Part shown: one piece after another, positions 1-8,560 of the stretch | How positions within the stretch are numbered: position 1 is the first letter of the stretch | Layout: the number at the start of each line of letters is the position of its first letter | From: Chloroflexota bacterium | GTDB taxonomy: Bacteria; Chloroflexota; Limnocylindria; P2-11E | DNA length: 39,966 bases | Assembly (NCBI GenBank): GCA_028876375.1 | Contig: JAGWSB010000015.1 | Location: 1-39,966, forward strand | Direction of reading: 5' to 3' | Notes under the pieces: model-generated | The model's database searches: none | What the model was told of the DNA's origin: nothing | The model's input: the letters and a program-made list of their open reading frames with translations, nothing else | Program-made: the position numbers and the translations under genes

Positions 1-324
1 TACCTCGAGAAGTTCGACTACTTCGCGGTGTTCTGGGGCATCGCGATCATCGGCGGGTCGGGCCTCGTCCTGCTCTTCCCGGTCGCCGTGACGGCGATCC
101 TTCCCGGCTACGTCATCCCCGTGTCCTTCGTCGCCCACAGCGACGAGGCCGTCCTCGCGATCGGCTGGATCCTCGTGGTCCACATGTTCTACGCGCACCT
201 CGCGCCGCACGTGTTCCCGTTCAACACCTCGATCTTCACGGGACTCGTCCGGCGGGACGATGCACAGCGGGACCACCCGCGCTGGATCGCCCGCCTCACC
301 AAAGATGCATCCAAAGGTGGATAG
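1..324 (+). CDS. cytochrome b (formate dehydrogenase gamma-like) C-terminal part
   Basis: The gene enters from outside the window; 107 residues of its C-terminus are visible, ending in TAG. It reads as the last two membrane helices of a di-heme cytochrome b of the formate dehydrogenase gamma/NarI-like type. A helix begins near the sixth visible residue (FDYFAVFWGIAIIGGSG) and a second runs after HSDEAVLAIGWILVVHMFYAHL, whose histidines are plausible heme ligands. The tail HPRWIARL is typical of this family. Such subunits oxidise or reduce membrane quinol and pass electrons to a periplasmic partner. The multiheme cytochrome c that begins 66 bases downstream is the obvious candidate partner. 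Partial; substrate unknown. Family call from motif memory. Confidence 0.75.
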   Translation, partial: YLEKFDYFAVFWGIAIIGGSGLVLLFPVAVTAILPGYVIPVSFVAHSDEAVLAIGWILVVHMFYAHLAPHVFPFNTSIFTGLVRRDDAQRDHPRWIARLTKDASKGG

Positions 325-342
325 GGGCGCCGCCGTGCGCCC
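325..342 (+). terminator. GC-rich hairpin after cytochrome b stop
   Basis: Six-base arms GGGCGC and GCGCCC around a six-base loop begin immediately after the TAG of the cytochrome b gene. There is no U-tract, so it may be a weak terminator or an mRNA-stabilising stem between the cytochrome b and the multiheme cytochrome gene. Confidence 0.3.
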
Positions 343-390
343 GACATCCTCTTCGTCCGTGGAAGTCCGTCCGCGAAAGGGGGCGCCCTC

Positions 391-2352
391 ATGAGACCGC
401 CCGCTCGTCCGATCCTCGCGCTCGCCGCCGTCGTCGTCATCGCCGTCGGCGCGTATGTCGTGTCGACGTCCATCCGGCCGGTGGCGACGCCACCGCCCAC
501 AGCGACCCAGGCCGCGGTCGCGTCACCTCCGATGCCCGCGGTCGCCGGCCGCGTCCGAGCGGTGACCGCGGCGGACAAGATCCCGTATCCGAGCCAGAAG
601 GTCGCGATCACGCTCACCAGCGGCTACGCGAGCCACGGCAACAACATGCAGGTCACGAGCGGCCTCTCGAACGTCCCCGTCGGGACCGACGTCTTCCTCG
701 AGGGCATCTCGAAGGACGAGACCGGCGCCAAGGTCACGTCGTGGAAGTGGACGCTCGAGCCGCCCGCCTTCTCGGCGGCGAAGCTCGACGTCTCCGACCC
801 GCAGCACCCGCGCTTCAACGCGGACCGGGTCGGCCGCTACTCGATCGTCGTCACCGCGACGAACGAGAAGGGCGTCGCCACCAAGAGCACCATCGTCGTG
901 AACGCCGGCGTGTACGCCGGCGAGGCCCTCTGCGCGACGTGCCACAACGGCAGCGTGCAGCCGGACATCGTCGGGCAGTGGGAGGAGACGAACCACGCCC
1001 GCCACATGGATCTCGCCTACGCCTCGTACTCCGCGACGAGCGACTACTGCATCCAGTGCCACACCACCGGGTACAACGAGGCCGACACGGCGCGCGGATT
1101 CGATGACCGCGCCAAGGCGGCCGGCTGGGATCCCACGAAGGGCAGCCTCGCCGCGTACCTGACGGGCCAGAAGGCGACGCTGAACAGCGTGCTCGCGTCG
1201 TCCGAAGGCGTCCTCGCGAACATCCAGTGCGAGGCGTGCCACGGTCCCGGCGGCTCGAGCCACACCGCGGTGAAGAGCTTCGAGACCGGCGTGTGCGCGC
1301 AGTGCCACAGCGCGCAGCCCGCGCAGTGGGCGACGAGCGGCCACGTCAACAGCGGCCGGAACACGCTCGAGGAGGCCAGCAACCCGTCGTGCGCGGTGTG
1401 CCACACGGGCCAGGGGTTCGTCGAGGGCGTCGTCCGCGGGAACGCGCTCGTCTATCCGAACACGGCGACCGCCGACAAGCCCGCGAACATGGTCGTGCCG
1501 ACGGACCAGGCTCCCATCGCGTGCGCGACCTGCCACGACCCCCACCAGGCGACCGATCCCGGTGAGCCGACGGCTGGACACTCGCTCCAGCTGCGCATGA
1601 CCGGCGACGTGAAGATGCCGAACGGGACGACCGTCGACGCGGGCACCGGCGCGGTATGCGTCAGCTGCCACGCGGACAAGCGCACGGTCCAGTACATGCA
1701 GCAGTTCGTCGACGGCAAGCAGACGCGCGGCGCGCACGACGACACGCAGGCCGACGTCCTGTACGGGACGGGCGTCTTCACCTACGGCGAGTCGTTCCGC
1801 AACTCTCCGCACCTCAAGGCCGGCGACGCCTGCGTGACGTGCCACCAGGCGGACAACCCGACGATGAACGGGACACCGGGCTCGCACGGCGCCCTCATCG
1901 CGAACAGCGTCGGCGGGCACAGCTGGAACATGAAGGGCACGTACACCGGTCTCGCGAACGGAAAGCAGGTGACCGACCTCGAGGTCTACAACCTCAACGG
2001 CTGCAACTCGAAGGGCTGCCACGCCGGCGCGCCGCTCACCTCCTTCGACGTGAAGGCGGACGGCGACTACGACGGCAACGGCAGCGTCGGCACGTGGCAG
2101 GACGAGGTGAAGGGCCTGCTCACCGCCCTCGGCGACAAGCTGCCGAAGGACGCCAAGGGCGCCGTGATCAGCTCCGGCATCACCGACCAGAACACGACGA
2201 AGGAGCAGCGCCAGGCGCTGTGGAACTACTGGGTCGTCCAGAGCGACGGCTCGAGCGGGCTCCACAACATCGACTTCTCCATCCAGCTGCTCCAGTCGAC
2301 GTACAAGCACCTGGTCGGGAGCGACGTACCGAACGCGAAGATCATGCGCTAG
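391..2352 (+). CDS. exported multiheme cytochrome c with Ig-like N-terminal domain
   Basis: 653 residues. A short N-terminal membrane anchor or signal (about residues 7-28) is followed by a low-complexity linker. An Ig/PKD-like beta domain covers about residues 60-172 (WKWTLEPP, GRYSIVVTATNEKG). The cytochrome part carries eight CXXCH heme sites starting at residues 181, 220, 280, 302, 334, 378, 423 and 481, plus a CX4CH site (CNSKGCH) at 538. That predicts up to nine covalent c hemes. Several extra histidines can serve as distal ligands. The ATG follows AAAGGGGGCGCCCTC, a usable ribosome site. The neighbours are a cytochrome b upstream and a TlpA thioredoxin and cytochrome oxidase genes downstream, so it probably carries electrons on the outer face of the membrane. 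Electron donor and acceptor cannot be read from sequence. Confidence 0.85.
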   Translation: MRPPARPILALAAVVVIAVGAYVVSTSIRPVATPPPTATQAAVASPPMPAVAGRVRAVTAADKIPYPSQKVAITLTSGYASHGNNMQVTSGLSNVPVGTDVFLEGISKDETGAKVTSWKWTLEPPAFSAAKLDVSDPQHPRFNADRVGRYSIVVTATNEKGVATKSTIVVNAGVYAGEALCATCHNGSVQPDIVGQWEETNHARHMDLAYASYSATSDYCIQCHTTGYNEADTARGFDDRAKAAGWDPTKGSLAAYLTGQKATLNSVLASSEGVLANIQCEACHGPGGSSHTAVKSFETGVCAQCHSAQPAQWATSGHVNSGRNTLEEASNPSCAVCHTGQGFVEGVVRGNALVYPNTATADKPANMVVPTDQAPIACATCHDPHQATDPGEPTAGHSLQLRMTGDVKMPNGTTVDAGTGAVCVSCHADKRTVQYMQQFVDGKQTRGAHDDTQADVLYGTGVFTYGESFRNSPHLKAGDACVTCHQADNPTMNGTPGSHGALIANSVGGHSWNMKGTYTGLANGKQVTDLEVYNLNGCNSKGCHAGAPLTSFDVKADGDYDGNGSVGTWQDEVKGLLTALGDKLPKDAKGAVISSGITDQNTTKEQRQALWNYWVVQSDGSSGLHNIDFSIQLLQSTYKHLVGSDVPNAKIMR

Positions 2353-2370
2353 CGCTCATACCATGGCGAC

Positions 2371-2943
2371 ATGACGACGTCGACGGGGACGGACCTCGCG
2401 AAGCGCAAGGTCCTCCCCGTCGATCGCGTCGTACGCGCGGTCATCGTCCTCGCGCTGGTCGCGCTGGTGGCGGTCCTCGCTCTCGCCTTCCGCCGCGATC
2501 CACAGGACATCCGCACGGGGACGGTCGGGCATCCCGCTCCGGCCTTCGACCTCCAGCGCCTCGACCAGCCGGGCCGGCTGCGCCTCGCGGACATGCGCGG
2601 GAAGGTCGTCGTCGTCAACTTCTTCGCCTCGTGGTGCATCCCCTGCAAGGAGGAGGCGCCCGCGCTGGTCCATGCCTGGGAGCGCTACCGCTCGAGCGAC
2701 GTGGTATTGGTGGGGATCGCGTACCAGGACACGCCCGAGGCCGCGAAGGCCTTCCACGAGCAGATGGGTCAGACGTGGCCGATCGCCGCGGACGACAACG
2801 GACGGACGGCGATCTCCTTCGGGGTCTTCGGCGTGCCTGAGACTTACTTCATCGGGCCGGACGGCGTGATCGCCGGCCGGCACATCGGCCCCATCGACGA
2901 GCAGACCCTCGACAACGGCATCGAGGTGCTGCGACCGAAGTAG
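2371..2943 (+). CDS. TlpA/ResA/CcmG-like membrane-anchored thioredoxin
   Basis: 190 residues: one N-terminal membrane anchor (about 23-45, VVRAVIVLALVALVAVLALAF) and an extracytoplasmic thioredoxin fold. The redox site is FASWCIPCKEEAPALV, the WCxxC(K/R) form typical of ResA, TlpA and CcmG. The cis-Pro region is GVFGVPETYFIGPDG. Proteins of this group keep heme-site cysteines of apocytochrome c reduced, or reduce copper sites of oxidase subunit II and Sco. It lies 18 bases after the multiheme cytochrome and just before oxidase subunit I, which fits either job. The start ATG is the only good one. Which of the two roles applies is undecided. Confidence 0.87.
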   Translation: MTTSTGTDLAKRKVLPVDRVVRAVIVLALVALVAVLALAFRRDPQDIRTGTVGHPAPAFDLQRLDQPGRLRLADMRGKVVVVNFFASWCIPCKEEAPALVHAWERYRSSDVVLVGIAYQDTPEAAKAFHEQMGQTWPIAADDNGRTAISFGVFGVPETYFIGPDGVIAGRHIGPIDEQTLDNGIEVLRPK

Positions 2944-3014
2944 CGAGGCCGCGAGCGTCCGCTCGAGCGCCCGAGATTTGACTACCCCCGGATGGGGGGC
3001 TGGAATGGTCAGCG

Positions 3015-4625
3015 GTGGCAACGCTCGAGCGCGTCATCCCCGTCCAGAGGACCCGTTACACGGGCCTGCTCGAGTGGATCACGACCGTCGACCACAAGAA
3101 GATCGGGATCCTCTACCTGGGCACGACCTTCATGTTCTTCCTCTTCGGCGGGCTCCTCGCCCTCGGGATCCGCACGCAGCTGGCGACCCCGGACGGGAAG
3201 TTCCTCACCGCTCCGGAGTACAACGCCGCGTTCACGATGCACGGCACGACGATGATCTTCCTCGCCGTCGTTCCCATCTTCACCGGCTTCGCCAACTACA
3301 TCGTGCCGCTGCAGCTCGGCGCGCGGGACATGGCGTTCCCGCGGCTCAACGCGCTCTCCTACTGGCTGCTCCTCGCCGGCGGCATCGTCGTGTACTCGGC
3401 GTTCATCTTCGGTCCCCCCGCGGCCGGCTGGACGTCGTACGTCCCGCTCTCGACGGCGCAGTACTCGCCGCAGCTCGGCCAGGACCTGTGGATCCTCGGC
3501 CTCACGGTGCTCGGCTTCTCGTCGATCTTCGGCGCGCTCAACCTCATCGTCACGATCTTCGCGCTGCGCGCGCCGGGGATGACCTTCCACCGCCTCACGC
3601 TCTTCATCTGGAGCGTCCTCGTCACGAGCTTCCTGCTCGTGCTCGCGATGCCGTTCCTCACCGTGGCGGGCGTGATCCTGCTCTTCGACCGGATCGCCGG
3701 GACGAGCTTCTTCGCGGTGAAGGAGGGCGCCGACCCGCTGCTGTGGCAGTTCCTCTTCTGGTTCTTCGGCCACCCGGAGGTCTACATCATGATCCTGCCG
3801 GGATTCGGGATCGTCTCCGAAGTGCTCCCCGTGTTCTCGCGCAAGCCCATCTTCGGCTACAAGATGATCGCCTACTCCTCGACGGCGATCGGCTTCCTCT
3901 CGTTCTCCGTCTTCGTGCACCACATGTTCGTCGCCGGCATCGACACGCCGCTGCAGGTGTTCTTCATGGCGTCGACGATGCTCATCGCCGTTCCGACCGG
4001 AGTGAAGATCTTCAGCTGGCTGGGCACCATCTGGGGCGGGTCGCTGCGCTTCAAGACGCCGATGCTGTTCGCGCTCGGCTTCCTCGCGACGTTCACCATC
4101 GGCGGTATCTCCGGCGTCTTCCTCGGCTCGGTGCCGAACGACTTCCAGCTGTCCGACACCTACTACGTCGTCGCCCACATCCACTACGTGCTGATGGGCG
4201 GCGCGATGTTCACGGTCTTCGCGGGGCTGTACTACTGGCTGCCGAAGATCACCGGCCGCATGCTGAGCGAGCGCCTCGGCCAGCTGCACTTCATCCTCAT
4301 GTTCATCGGCTTCAACGTGACGTTCTTCCCGATGCACCAGCTCGGGCTCGACGGCATGCCGCGCCGCACCTACCACTACCCGCAGTCGCCGGAGTGGGGG
4401 ACGCTGAACTTCATCGAGACGCTCGGCGCGTACCTCATGGCCGTCGCGGTCCTCATCTTCCTCTACAACTTCATCGTCAACGTCGTGTTCAAGCAGGGAC
4501 GCCCGGCGGGCGACGATCCGTGGGAGGGCGACACCCTCGAGTGGGCGACGAGCTCGCCGCCGCCCGACTACAACTTCGCGCGCATCCCTGCCGTCCACAG
4601 CGCGCGGCCGCTCAAAGAGGGTTAG
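3015..4625 (+). CDS. ctaD: cytochrome c oxidase subunit I (aa3/caa3 type)
   Basis: 536 residues, GTG start, 12 predicted membrane helices. It is the catalytic subunit of a heme-copper oxidase that reduces O2 and pumps protons. Visible landmarks are the first heme a histidine (MHGTTMIF), the CuB/Glu loop WFFGHPEVYIMILPGFG, the K-channel segment KPIFGYKMIAYSS, the CuB pair VHHMFVAG, and the last heme ligands AHIHYVLMGGAMF. The GHPEV form places it in the A1 class with a D-channel glutamate. Subunits II and III are not next to it but about 6 kb downstream. The N-terminal extension past GTG is short. Heme A biosynthesis genes follow directly, which is the usual gene order for assembly. Confidence 0.97.
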   Translation: MATLERVIPVQRTRYTGLLEWITTVDHKKIGILYLGTTFMFFLFGGLLALGIRTQLATPDGKFLTAPEYNAAFTMHGTTMIFLAVVPIFTGFANYIVPLQLGARDMAFPRLNALSYWLLLAGGIVVYSAFIFGPPAAGWTSYVPLSTAQYSPQLGQDLWILGLTVLGFSSIFGALNLIVTIFALRAPGMTFHRLTLFIWSVLVTSFLLVLAMPFLTVAGVILLFDRIAGTSFFAVKEGADPLLWQFLFWFFGHPEVYIMILPGFGIVSEVLPVFSRKPIFGYKMIAYSSTAIGFLSFSVFVHHMFVAGIDTPLQVFFMASTMLIAVPTGVKIFSWLGTIWGGSLRFKTPMLFALGFLATFTIGGISGVFLGSVPNDFQLSDTYYVVAHIHYVLMGGAMFTVFAGLYYWLPKITGRMLSERLGQLHFILMFIGFNVTFFPMHQLGLDGMPRRTYHYPQSPEWGTLNFIETLGAYLMAVAVLIFLYNFIVNVVFKQGRPAGDDPWEGDTLEWATSSPPPDYNFARIPAVHSARPLKEG

Positions 4626-4683
4626 CACGCCTTCGCGCGCGTACCGCTGGCTGGTCTGGTCCACATTCCTGATCGCGGTCCTC

Positions 4684-6393
4684 GTGGTGATCTGGGGCGG
4701 GATCGTGCGCGTGTCCGGCTCCGGCCTCGGCTGCCCCGACTGGCCGCTTTGCCACGGGCAGCTGCTGCCCTCCCTCGACACCGCGACGCGCATCGAGTGG
4801 TTCCACCGCTTCCTCGGGATCGCCGGCGGGCTGACGTTGGCGTCGCTCGTCCTGTGGACGATCGCGCGCTATCGCCGGCACCCCGTCCTCCTCCCGCTCG
4901 CGATCCTCGCCGGCTGCCTCTACGTGCTCCAGGCCGTCCTCGGCGCCGTCGTCGTCCTCTTCGAGCTCCCGCCGACGTGGGTCACCGTGCACCTGGCCAA
5001 CGCCGAGATCCTCCTCGCGGTCCTCACGGTGATGGCCGTCGTCGCGCGCTGGCCCTCCGTCGTCGCGCAGGCGCTCCGACCCGCGGCCGCGGCGTGGCTC
5101 GGGCTCTCGGCCGCCGCCGCGACGTTCCTCCTCATCGTGAGCGGGGCCTACGTCCGCGGCGCCGACGCGACGAGCGCGTGCACGACGTGGCCGCTCTGCG
5201 ACAACGGGGCGTTCCCGACCGACTCGCTGCAGCTCGTGCACATGCTCCACCGCTACCTCACCGCGGCGGTCGCCGTGCTCATCGTGCTCGCCGTCCTCGC
5301 CGCGTGGCGCGACGCGCGCCGTCATCCCGCGCAGCGTCCGCTCGCCGCCCTCACGCTCGGCCTCTTCGCCCTCCAGGTCGCCGTCGGCGCGGCGAACCCG
5401 CTCTCCGGCTTCTCGCCCGTCCCGCTCGCGGCGCACCCCGCCGTCGCGTCGCTGCTGTGGTGCTCGCTCGTCGCTCTCGTCGTCGCGCAGTGGCGCCCGC
5501 TGCTCCCCGAGGGCATCGCGACGGCGCGCGACGTCATCGCCCTCACCAAGCCGACGATCATGTCGCTGCTCCTCCTCACGGCGCTCGGCGCGATGTTCCT
5601 CGCGCAGCACGGCGTGCCGCCGGCCGACGTCATCGTCACGGTGCTCGTCGGCGGCGCGTGCGCGAGCGGCGGCGCGTCGGCGCTCAACCATTACTTCGAC
5701 CGCGACATCGACGAGCTCATGCGCCGCACGCGGCGGCGGCCGCTCCCGTCGCACCGCGTCGATACGCGCGTCGCCGTCGTCATGGGCGTCGTCCTCAACG
5801 CCTGCGCGTTCGTCATCCTGTGGCTGGGGGCGAATCTCCTCGCCGCGCTCCTCGCGGTGTCGGGGACCGTCTTCTACGTCGGCGTGTACACGCTGTGGCT
5901 GAAGCGCACGACGGCCCAGAACATCGTCATCGGCGGCGCCGCCGGCGCGATCCCGCCGCTCGTCGGCTGGGCGGCGGTCACCGGATCGCTCGACCTGCCG
6001 GCCTGGCTGCTCTTCGCGATCGTCTTCTTCTGGACGCCCGCGCACTTCTGGGCGCTCGCGCTGCTCATGCGCGAGGACTACGAGCGCGCGAGCGTGCCCA
6101 TGCTCCCGGTCGTCTCCGGCGAGCGCGCGACGGCGTGGGCCATCCTGCAGTACGCGGTGACGCTGACGGCGCTCACGGTCCTGCTGTTCGTCATCCGCGC
6201 CGCCGGCCTCGTGTACCTCGGCTCGGCGATCGTCCTCGGCGCCGTCCTCGTCTGGTACGCGGCGCGGCTCGTGCGCGCGAGCGACGCGCGTCGCCGCGCC
6301 GTCGCGCGCAGCGCCTATCTCTTCTCGATGCTCTACCTCGCGCTTCTGTTCGTCGCGATCATGCTTGACTCAACGGTACGTTCGCCGCTCTAG
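4684..6393 (+). CDS. ctaAB: fused heme A synthase - heme O synthase (CtaA-CtaB)
   Basis: At least 569 residues. The first half (about 1-265) is COX15/CtaA: GSGLGCPDWPLCHG, HRFLGIAGG, HLANAEI, a second CTTWPLCDNG and HMLHRYL give the paired four-helix heme-binding bundles. The second half (about 280-565) is a UbiA-type prenyltransferase, CtaB: NHYFDRDIDELMRRT near residue 335 is the Mg-diphosphate motif, and DYERASVPMLPVV the second conserved loop. Together they convert heme B to heme O and heme A for the adjacent oxidase. Fusions of this order are known from Thermus and Chloroflexota. Odd point: the first ATG/GTG/TTG in frame is the GTG at 4684, inside the first membrane helix. The family-like sequence RWLVWSTFLIAVL is encoded upstream from about 4645 with no normal start. 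Confidence 0.94.
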   Translation: MVIWGGIVRVSGSGLGCPDWPLCHGQLLPSLDTATRIEWFHRFLGIAGGLTLASLVLWTIARYRRHPVLLPLAILAGCLYVLQAVLGAVVVLFELPPTWVTVHLANAEILLAVLTVMAVVARWPSVVAQALRPAAAAWLGLSAAAATFLLIVSGAYVRGADATSACTTWPLCDNGAFPTDSLQLVHMLHRYLTAAVAVLIVLAVLAAWRDARRHPAQRPLAALTLGLFALQVAVGAANPLSGFSPVPLAAHPAVASLLWCSLVALVVAQWRPLLPEGIATARDVIALTKPTIMSLLLLTALGAMFLAQHGVPPADVIVTVLVGGACASGGASALNHYFDRDIDELMRRTRRRPLPSHRVDTRVAVVMGVVLNACAFVILWLGANLLAALLAVSGTVFYVGVYTLWLKRTTAQNIVIGGAAGAIPPLVGWAAVTGSLDLPAWLLFAIVFFWTPAHFWALALLMREDYERASVPMLPVVSGERATAWAILQYAVTLTALTVLLFVIRAAGLVYLGSAIVLGAVLVWYAARLVRASDARRRAVARSAYLFSMLYLALLFVAIMLDSTVRSPL

Positions 6394-7226
6394 CCGTTTC
6401 GCTCGGCCTCCTCGCTGCCCTCTACGTCGACGGCGCGCAGCGCTCGCGCATCCACGGACGGCGCTGGCCGCTCTGGCGGACGGCGACGTTCTTCCTCGGC
6501 CTTGCCGCGATCGCCGCCGCGCTGCTCTCTCCCATCGACGAGCTCGCGCACGACCTCTTCAGCGTGCACATGGTCCAGCACATGCTCCTCATGGTCGTCG
6601 CCGCCCCGCTGCTGCTCCTGGGCGCGCCGATCCGTCCGCTGCTGCGCGCTCTTCCGCGGTCGTGGCGGGTGCGCGTCGTGCGGCCCATCGCGCGGAGCGC
6701 CGTGGTGCGCGGCGCGCTCCATTTCCTCCGCCAGCCCCTCGTCGCCGGCGCGGCGTACATCGGCGGCCTCTACGCCTGGCACGCGCCGGCGCTCTACGAC
6801 GCGGCGCTGCTCGACGCGAAGGTCCACGTCGTCGAGCACCTTTGGTTCTTCGCGACGGCGCTCTTCTTCTGGAGCTGCATCATCGACCCCGAGCCCTTCA
6901 CCGCGACGCTCCCGTACCCCGCGCGCATCCCGTACCTGCTCCTCGCGGGCGCCGGCCAGAACACCATCCTCGGCGGCCTGCTCGCCTTCTCCACGCGCCT
7001 CCTCTACAGCGCCTACGCGGGTCGGCCCGAGCTGCACGGCATCGACGCGGTGACCGACCAGCGGGTCGGCGGCGCGATCATGTGGGTGCCCGGCGACCTC
7101 ATCTTCCTCGCCGCCGCGTCGATGTCGTTCTTCTTGTGGCTCGAGCAGGAGGAGCGCGACCAGCTGAAGCGCGAAGCGGCGGCGCGGGGCGCCGCCGCCG
7201 ACGTCGTGGCCCGATCTCCGCGATGA
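6369..7226 (+). CDS. ctaG: cytochrome c oxidase assembly factor CtaG (caa3 type)
   Basis: Membrane protein of the caa3_CtaG family with about seven helices, thought to help assemble the copper centres of the oxidase. Landmarks are [40 protein letters not shown] and the tail [10 protein letters not shown]...[14 protein letters not shown]. The coordinates cover the whole open frame, which opens directly after an in-frame TGA (6366-6368). The first helix ([19 protein letters not shown]) is encoded there, but no ATG, GTG or TTG occurs before GTG 6558 or ATG 6564. A start at 6558/6564 would delete the first two helices. The true start is therefore either non-canonical or hidden by a frameshift near 6361-6369, where the end of ctaAB overlaps. 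Reading stops with TGA just before the next gene. Confidence 0.88.
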   Translation, partial: LNGTFAALAVSLGLLAALYVDGAQRSRIHGRRWPLWRTATFFLGLAAIAAALLSPIDELAHDLFSVHMVQHMLLMVVAAPLLLLGAPIRPLLRALPRSWRVRVVRPIARSAVVRGALHFLRQPLVAGAAYIGGLYAWHAPALYDAALLDAKVHVVEHLWFFATALFFWSCIIDPEPFTATLPYPARIPYLLLAGAGQNTILGGLLAFSTRLLYSAYAGRPELHGIDAVTDQRVGGAIMWVPGDLIFLAAASMSFFLWLEQEERDQLKREAAARGAAADVVARSPR

Positions 7227-7227
7227 T

Positions 7228-8100
7228 GTGCAGGTGAGCGAAAGGGCGGGGACGCGGCGCGCGCGCCGGGCGCAGCGTCAGCCGTCGCGGGGGCCGCGGC
7301 CCCGCGGCCGCAGCGTCTGGCGCGGCCCGCTGCCCATCGTCGCGGTCGTCGTCGCCGTCGTCGTCGTGGTCGGCATCTTCGTGGCCATCTCGCGCCAGCC
7401 GGCCGCGACGCCGGCCGAGCAGTCGCCCGTCGTGAACTCGGCCGTCGTCTCGAAGGTGACGTCCGTCCCCGCGAGCGTGTTCGACCAGGTCGGCGCGGGG
7501 ACCTCGCAGGACATCATCCATCCCGCGCCGGCGGGCGACGTCCTGAAGGGCGCCTCCGGAAAGCCTCTCGCCATCTACGTCGGGGCGGAGTTCTGCCCCT
7601 ACTGCGCGTCCGAGCGGTGGAGCTTCATCCTGGCTCTCTCGCGCTTCGGGACGTGGAACGGCCTCGCGCTCTCGCGCTCGTCCTCGACCGACGTCTTCCC
7701 CAACACACCGACGTTCACGTTCCGCAACGCGAGCTACGCCAGTGACTACCTCGAGCTGTCGGCGGTCGAGACGTCGGACCGCGAGGGTAAGCCGATCGCG
7801 AGCATGACCCCGACGCAGGACAAGGCCTACGCCCGCCTCGACAGCGGCCAGTCGATCCCCTTCATCGACGTCGGCGACCGCTTCTACTCGGTGGGCGCGG
7901 GCTATGCGCCCGACGTGCTCTCGGGCAAGAGCTGGGACGACATCGCCGCCGCGCTGCGCGACCCGTCGTCGGCCGTCGCGAAGGCCGTGCTCGGCCACGC
8001 GAACAAGTGGACGGCGGCGATCTGCGCGGTGACCGGCGGGCAGCCGGGCGACGTCTGCTCGGGCCCCGCGGTGAAGGGCATCCAGCTCCCCAGCAAGTGA
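7228..8100 (+). CDS. DUF929 thioredoxin-fold membrane-anchored protein
   Basis: 290 residues. A basic N-terminus is followed by one membrane helix (about 36-55, [20 protein letters not shown]) and an exported domain. The segment [19 protein letters not shown] holds a CPYC motif at residues 123-126, and [16 protein letters not shown] with the following [15 protein letters not shown] is the signature of DUF929. The family is thioredoxin-like and poorly characterised. GTG starts exist at 7228 and 7234; the first overlaps the region just after the ctaG stop. Its stop codon overlaps the GTG of the VKOR gene (GTGA), so the two are translationally coupled. I infer that VKOR re-oxidises this protein, as VKOR does for DsbA-like partners. 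A role in making or isomerising disulfides in exported cytochromes is possible. Confidence 0.85.
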   Translation: MQVSERAGTRRARRAQRQPSRGPRPRGRSVWRGPLPIVAVVVAVVVVVGIFVAISRQPAATPAEQSPVVNSAVVSKVTSVPASVFDQVGAGTSQDIIHPAPAGDVLKGASGKPLAIYVGAEFCPYCASERWSFILALSRFGTWNGLALSRSSSTDVFPNTPTFTFRNASYASDYLELSAVETSDREGKPIASMTPTQDKAYARLDSGQSIPFIDVGDRFYSVGAGYAPDVLSGKSWDDIAAALRDPSSAVAKAVLGHANKWTAAICAVTGGQPGDVCSGPAVKGIQLPSK

Positions 8101-8549
8101 GGACGGGGCCGGACCGGACCGCGCTGGCCGCGCTCGCGCTGGGGATCGCCGGCGTCGCGGTGAGCGGCTACCTCACCGTCGTCCATTACGGCGGCGTCGC
8201 GCTGGCCTGCCAGCAGAGCTCGCTCATCGACTGCGAAGCGGTGACGACGAGCTCGTACAGCCTCATCCCGGGCACCGACCTCCCGGTCAGCCTCGCGGGC
8301 CTGGCCTGGGCGCTCGTCGTCGTCGGGCTGGCGTCGGCGCTCCTGAGCGGCGCGCGCGGCGCGGACGTCATCCTCCTCGTCTGGTCGGCGGTGGCGATGA
8401 TCCCCGTCCTCTACCTGGTGTGGGCCGAGATCGTGATCGTCCACCGCATCTGCCTGTGGTGCACCGTCTTCCACGCCATCGTCCTCGGCACGCTCCTCGC
8501 CGCGCTGGTGCGCCTGCAGGGCGCCGCGGCCCTCGAGGAACAAGTGTGA
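8097..8549 (+). CDS. vitamin K epoxide reductase (VKOR) family disulfide-forming protein
   Basis: 150 residues, GTG start overlapping the preceding TGA. Four to five membrane helices. The loop cysteines are C38 and C46 ([13 protein letters not shown]), followed by the conserved serine region TTSSYS and [14 protein letters not shown]. The active-site pair is C119-L-W-C122 in [11 protein letters not shown]. Bacterial VKORs oxidise a DsbA-like thioredoxin and pass the electrons to quinone, replacing DsbB. There is no fused thioredoxin domain here, and the DUF929 CPYC protein upstream is the likely redox partner. Starts further upstream in the same frame would overlap DUF929 extensively and add no family sequence, so the coupled GTG is preferred. 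Confidence 0.92.
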   Translation: MRTGPDRTALAALALGIAGVAVSGYLTVVHYGGVALACQQSSLIDCEAVTTSSYSLIPGTDLPVSLAGLAWALVVVGLASALLSGARGADVILLVWSAVAMIPVLYLVWAEIVIVHRICLWCTVFHAIVLGTLLAALVRLQGAAALEEQV

Positions 8550-8560
8550 CCGACCATATA

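Noticed and set aside
523-2310. 595-codon open frame opposite the multiheme cytochrome
   Set aside because: Shadow of a strongly motif-supported gene.
2984-2999. CCCCC-GGAT-GGGGG hairpin as a regulator of ctaD translation
   Set aside because: It is short, lies 16 bases before the GTG and does not cover an obvious ribosome site; chance in GC-rich DNA is enough.
3009-4793. 594-codon open frame on the - strand opposite oxidase subunit I
   Set aside because: Antisense shadow: composition is Arg/Glu/Asp repeats, no motif, and the + strand encodes ctaD with all ligands.
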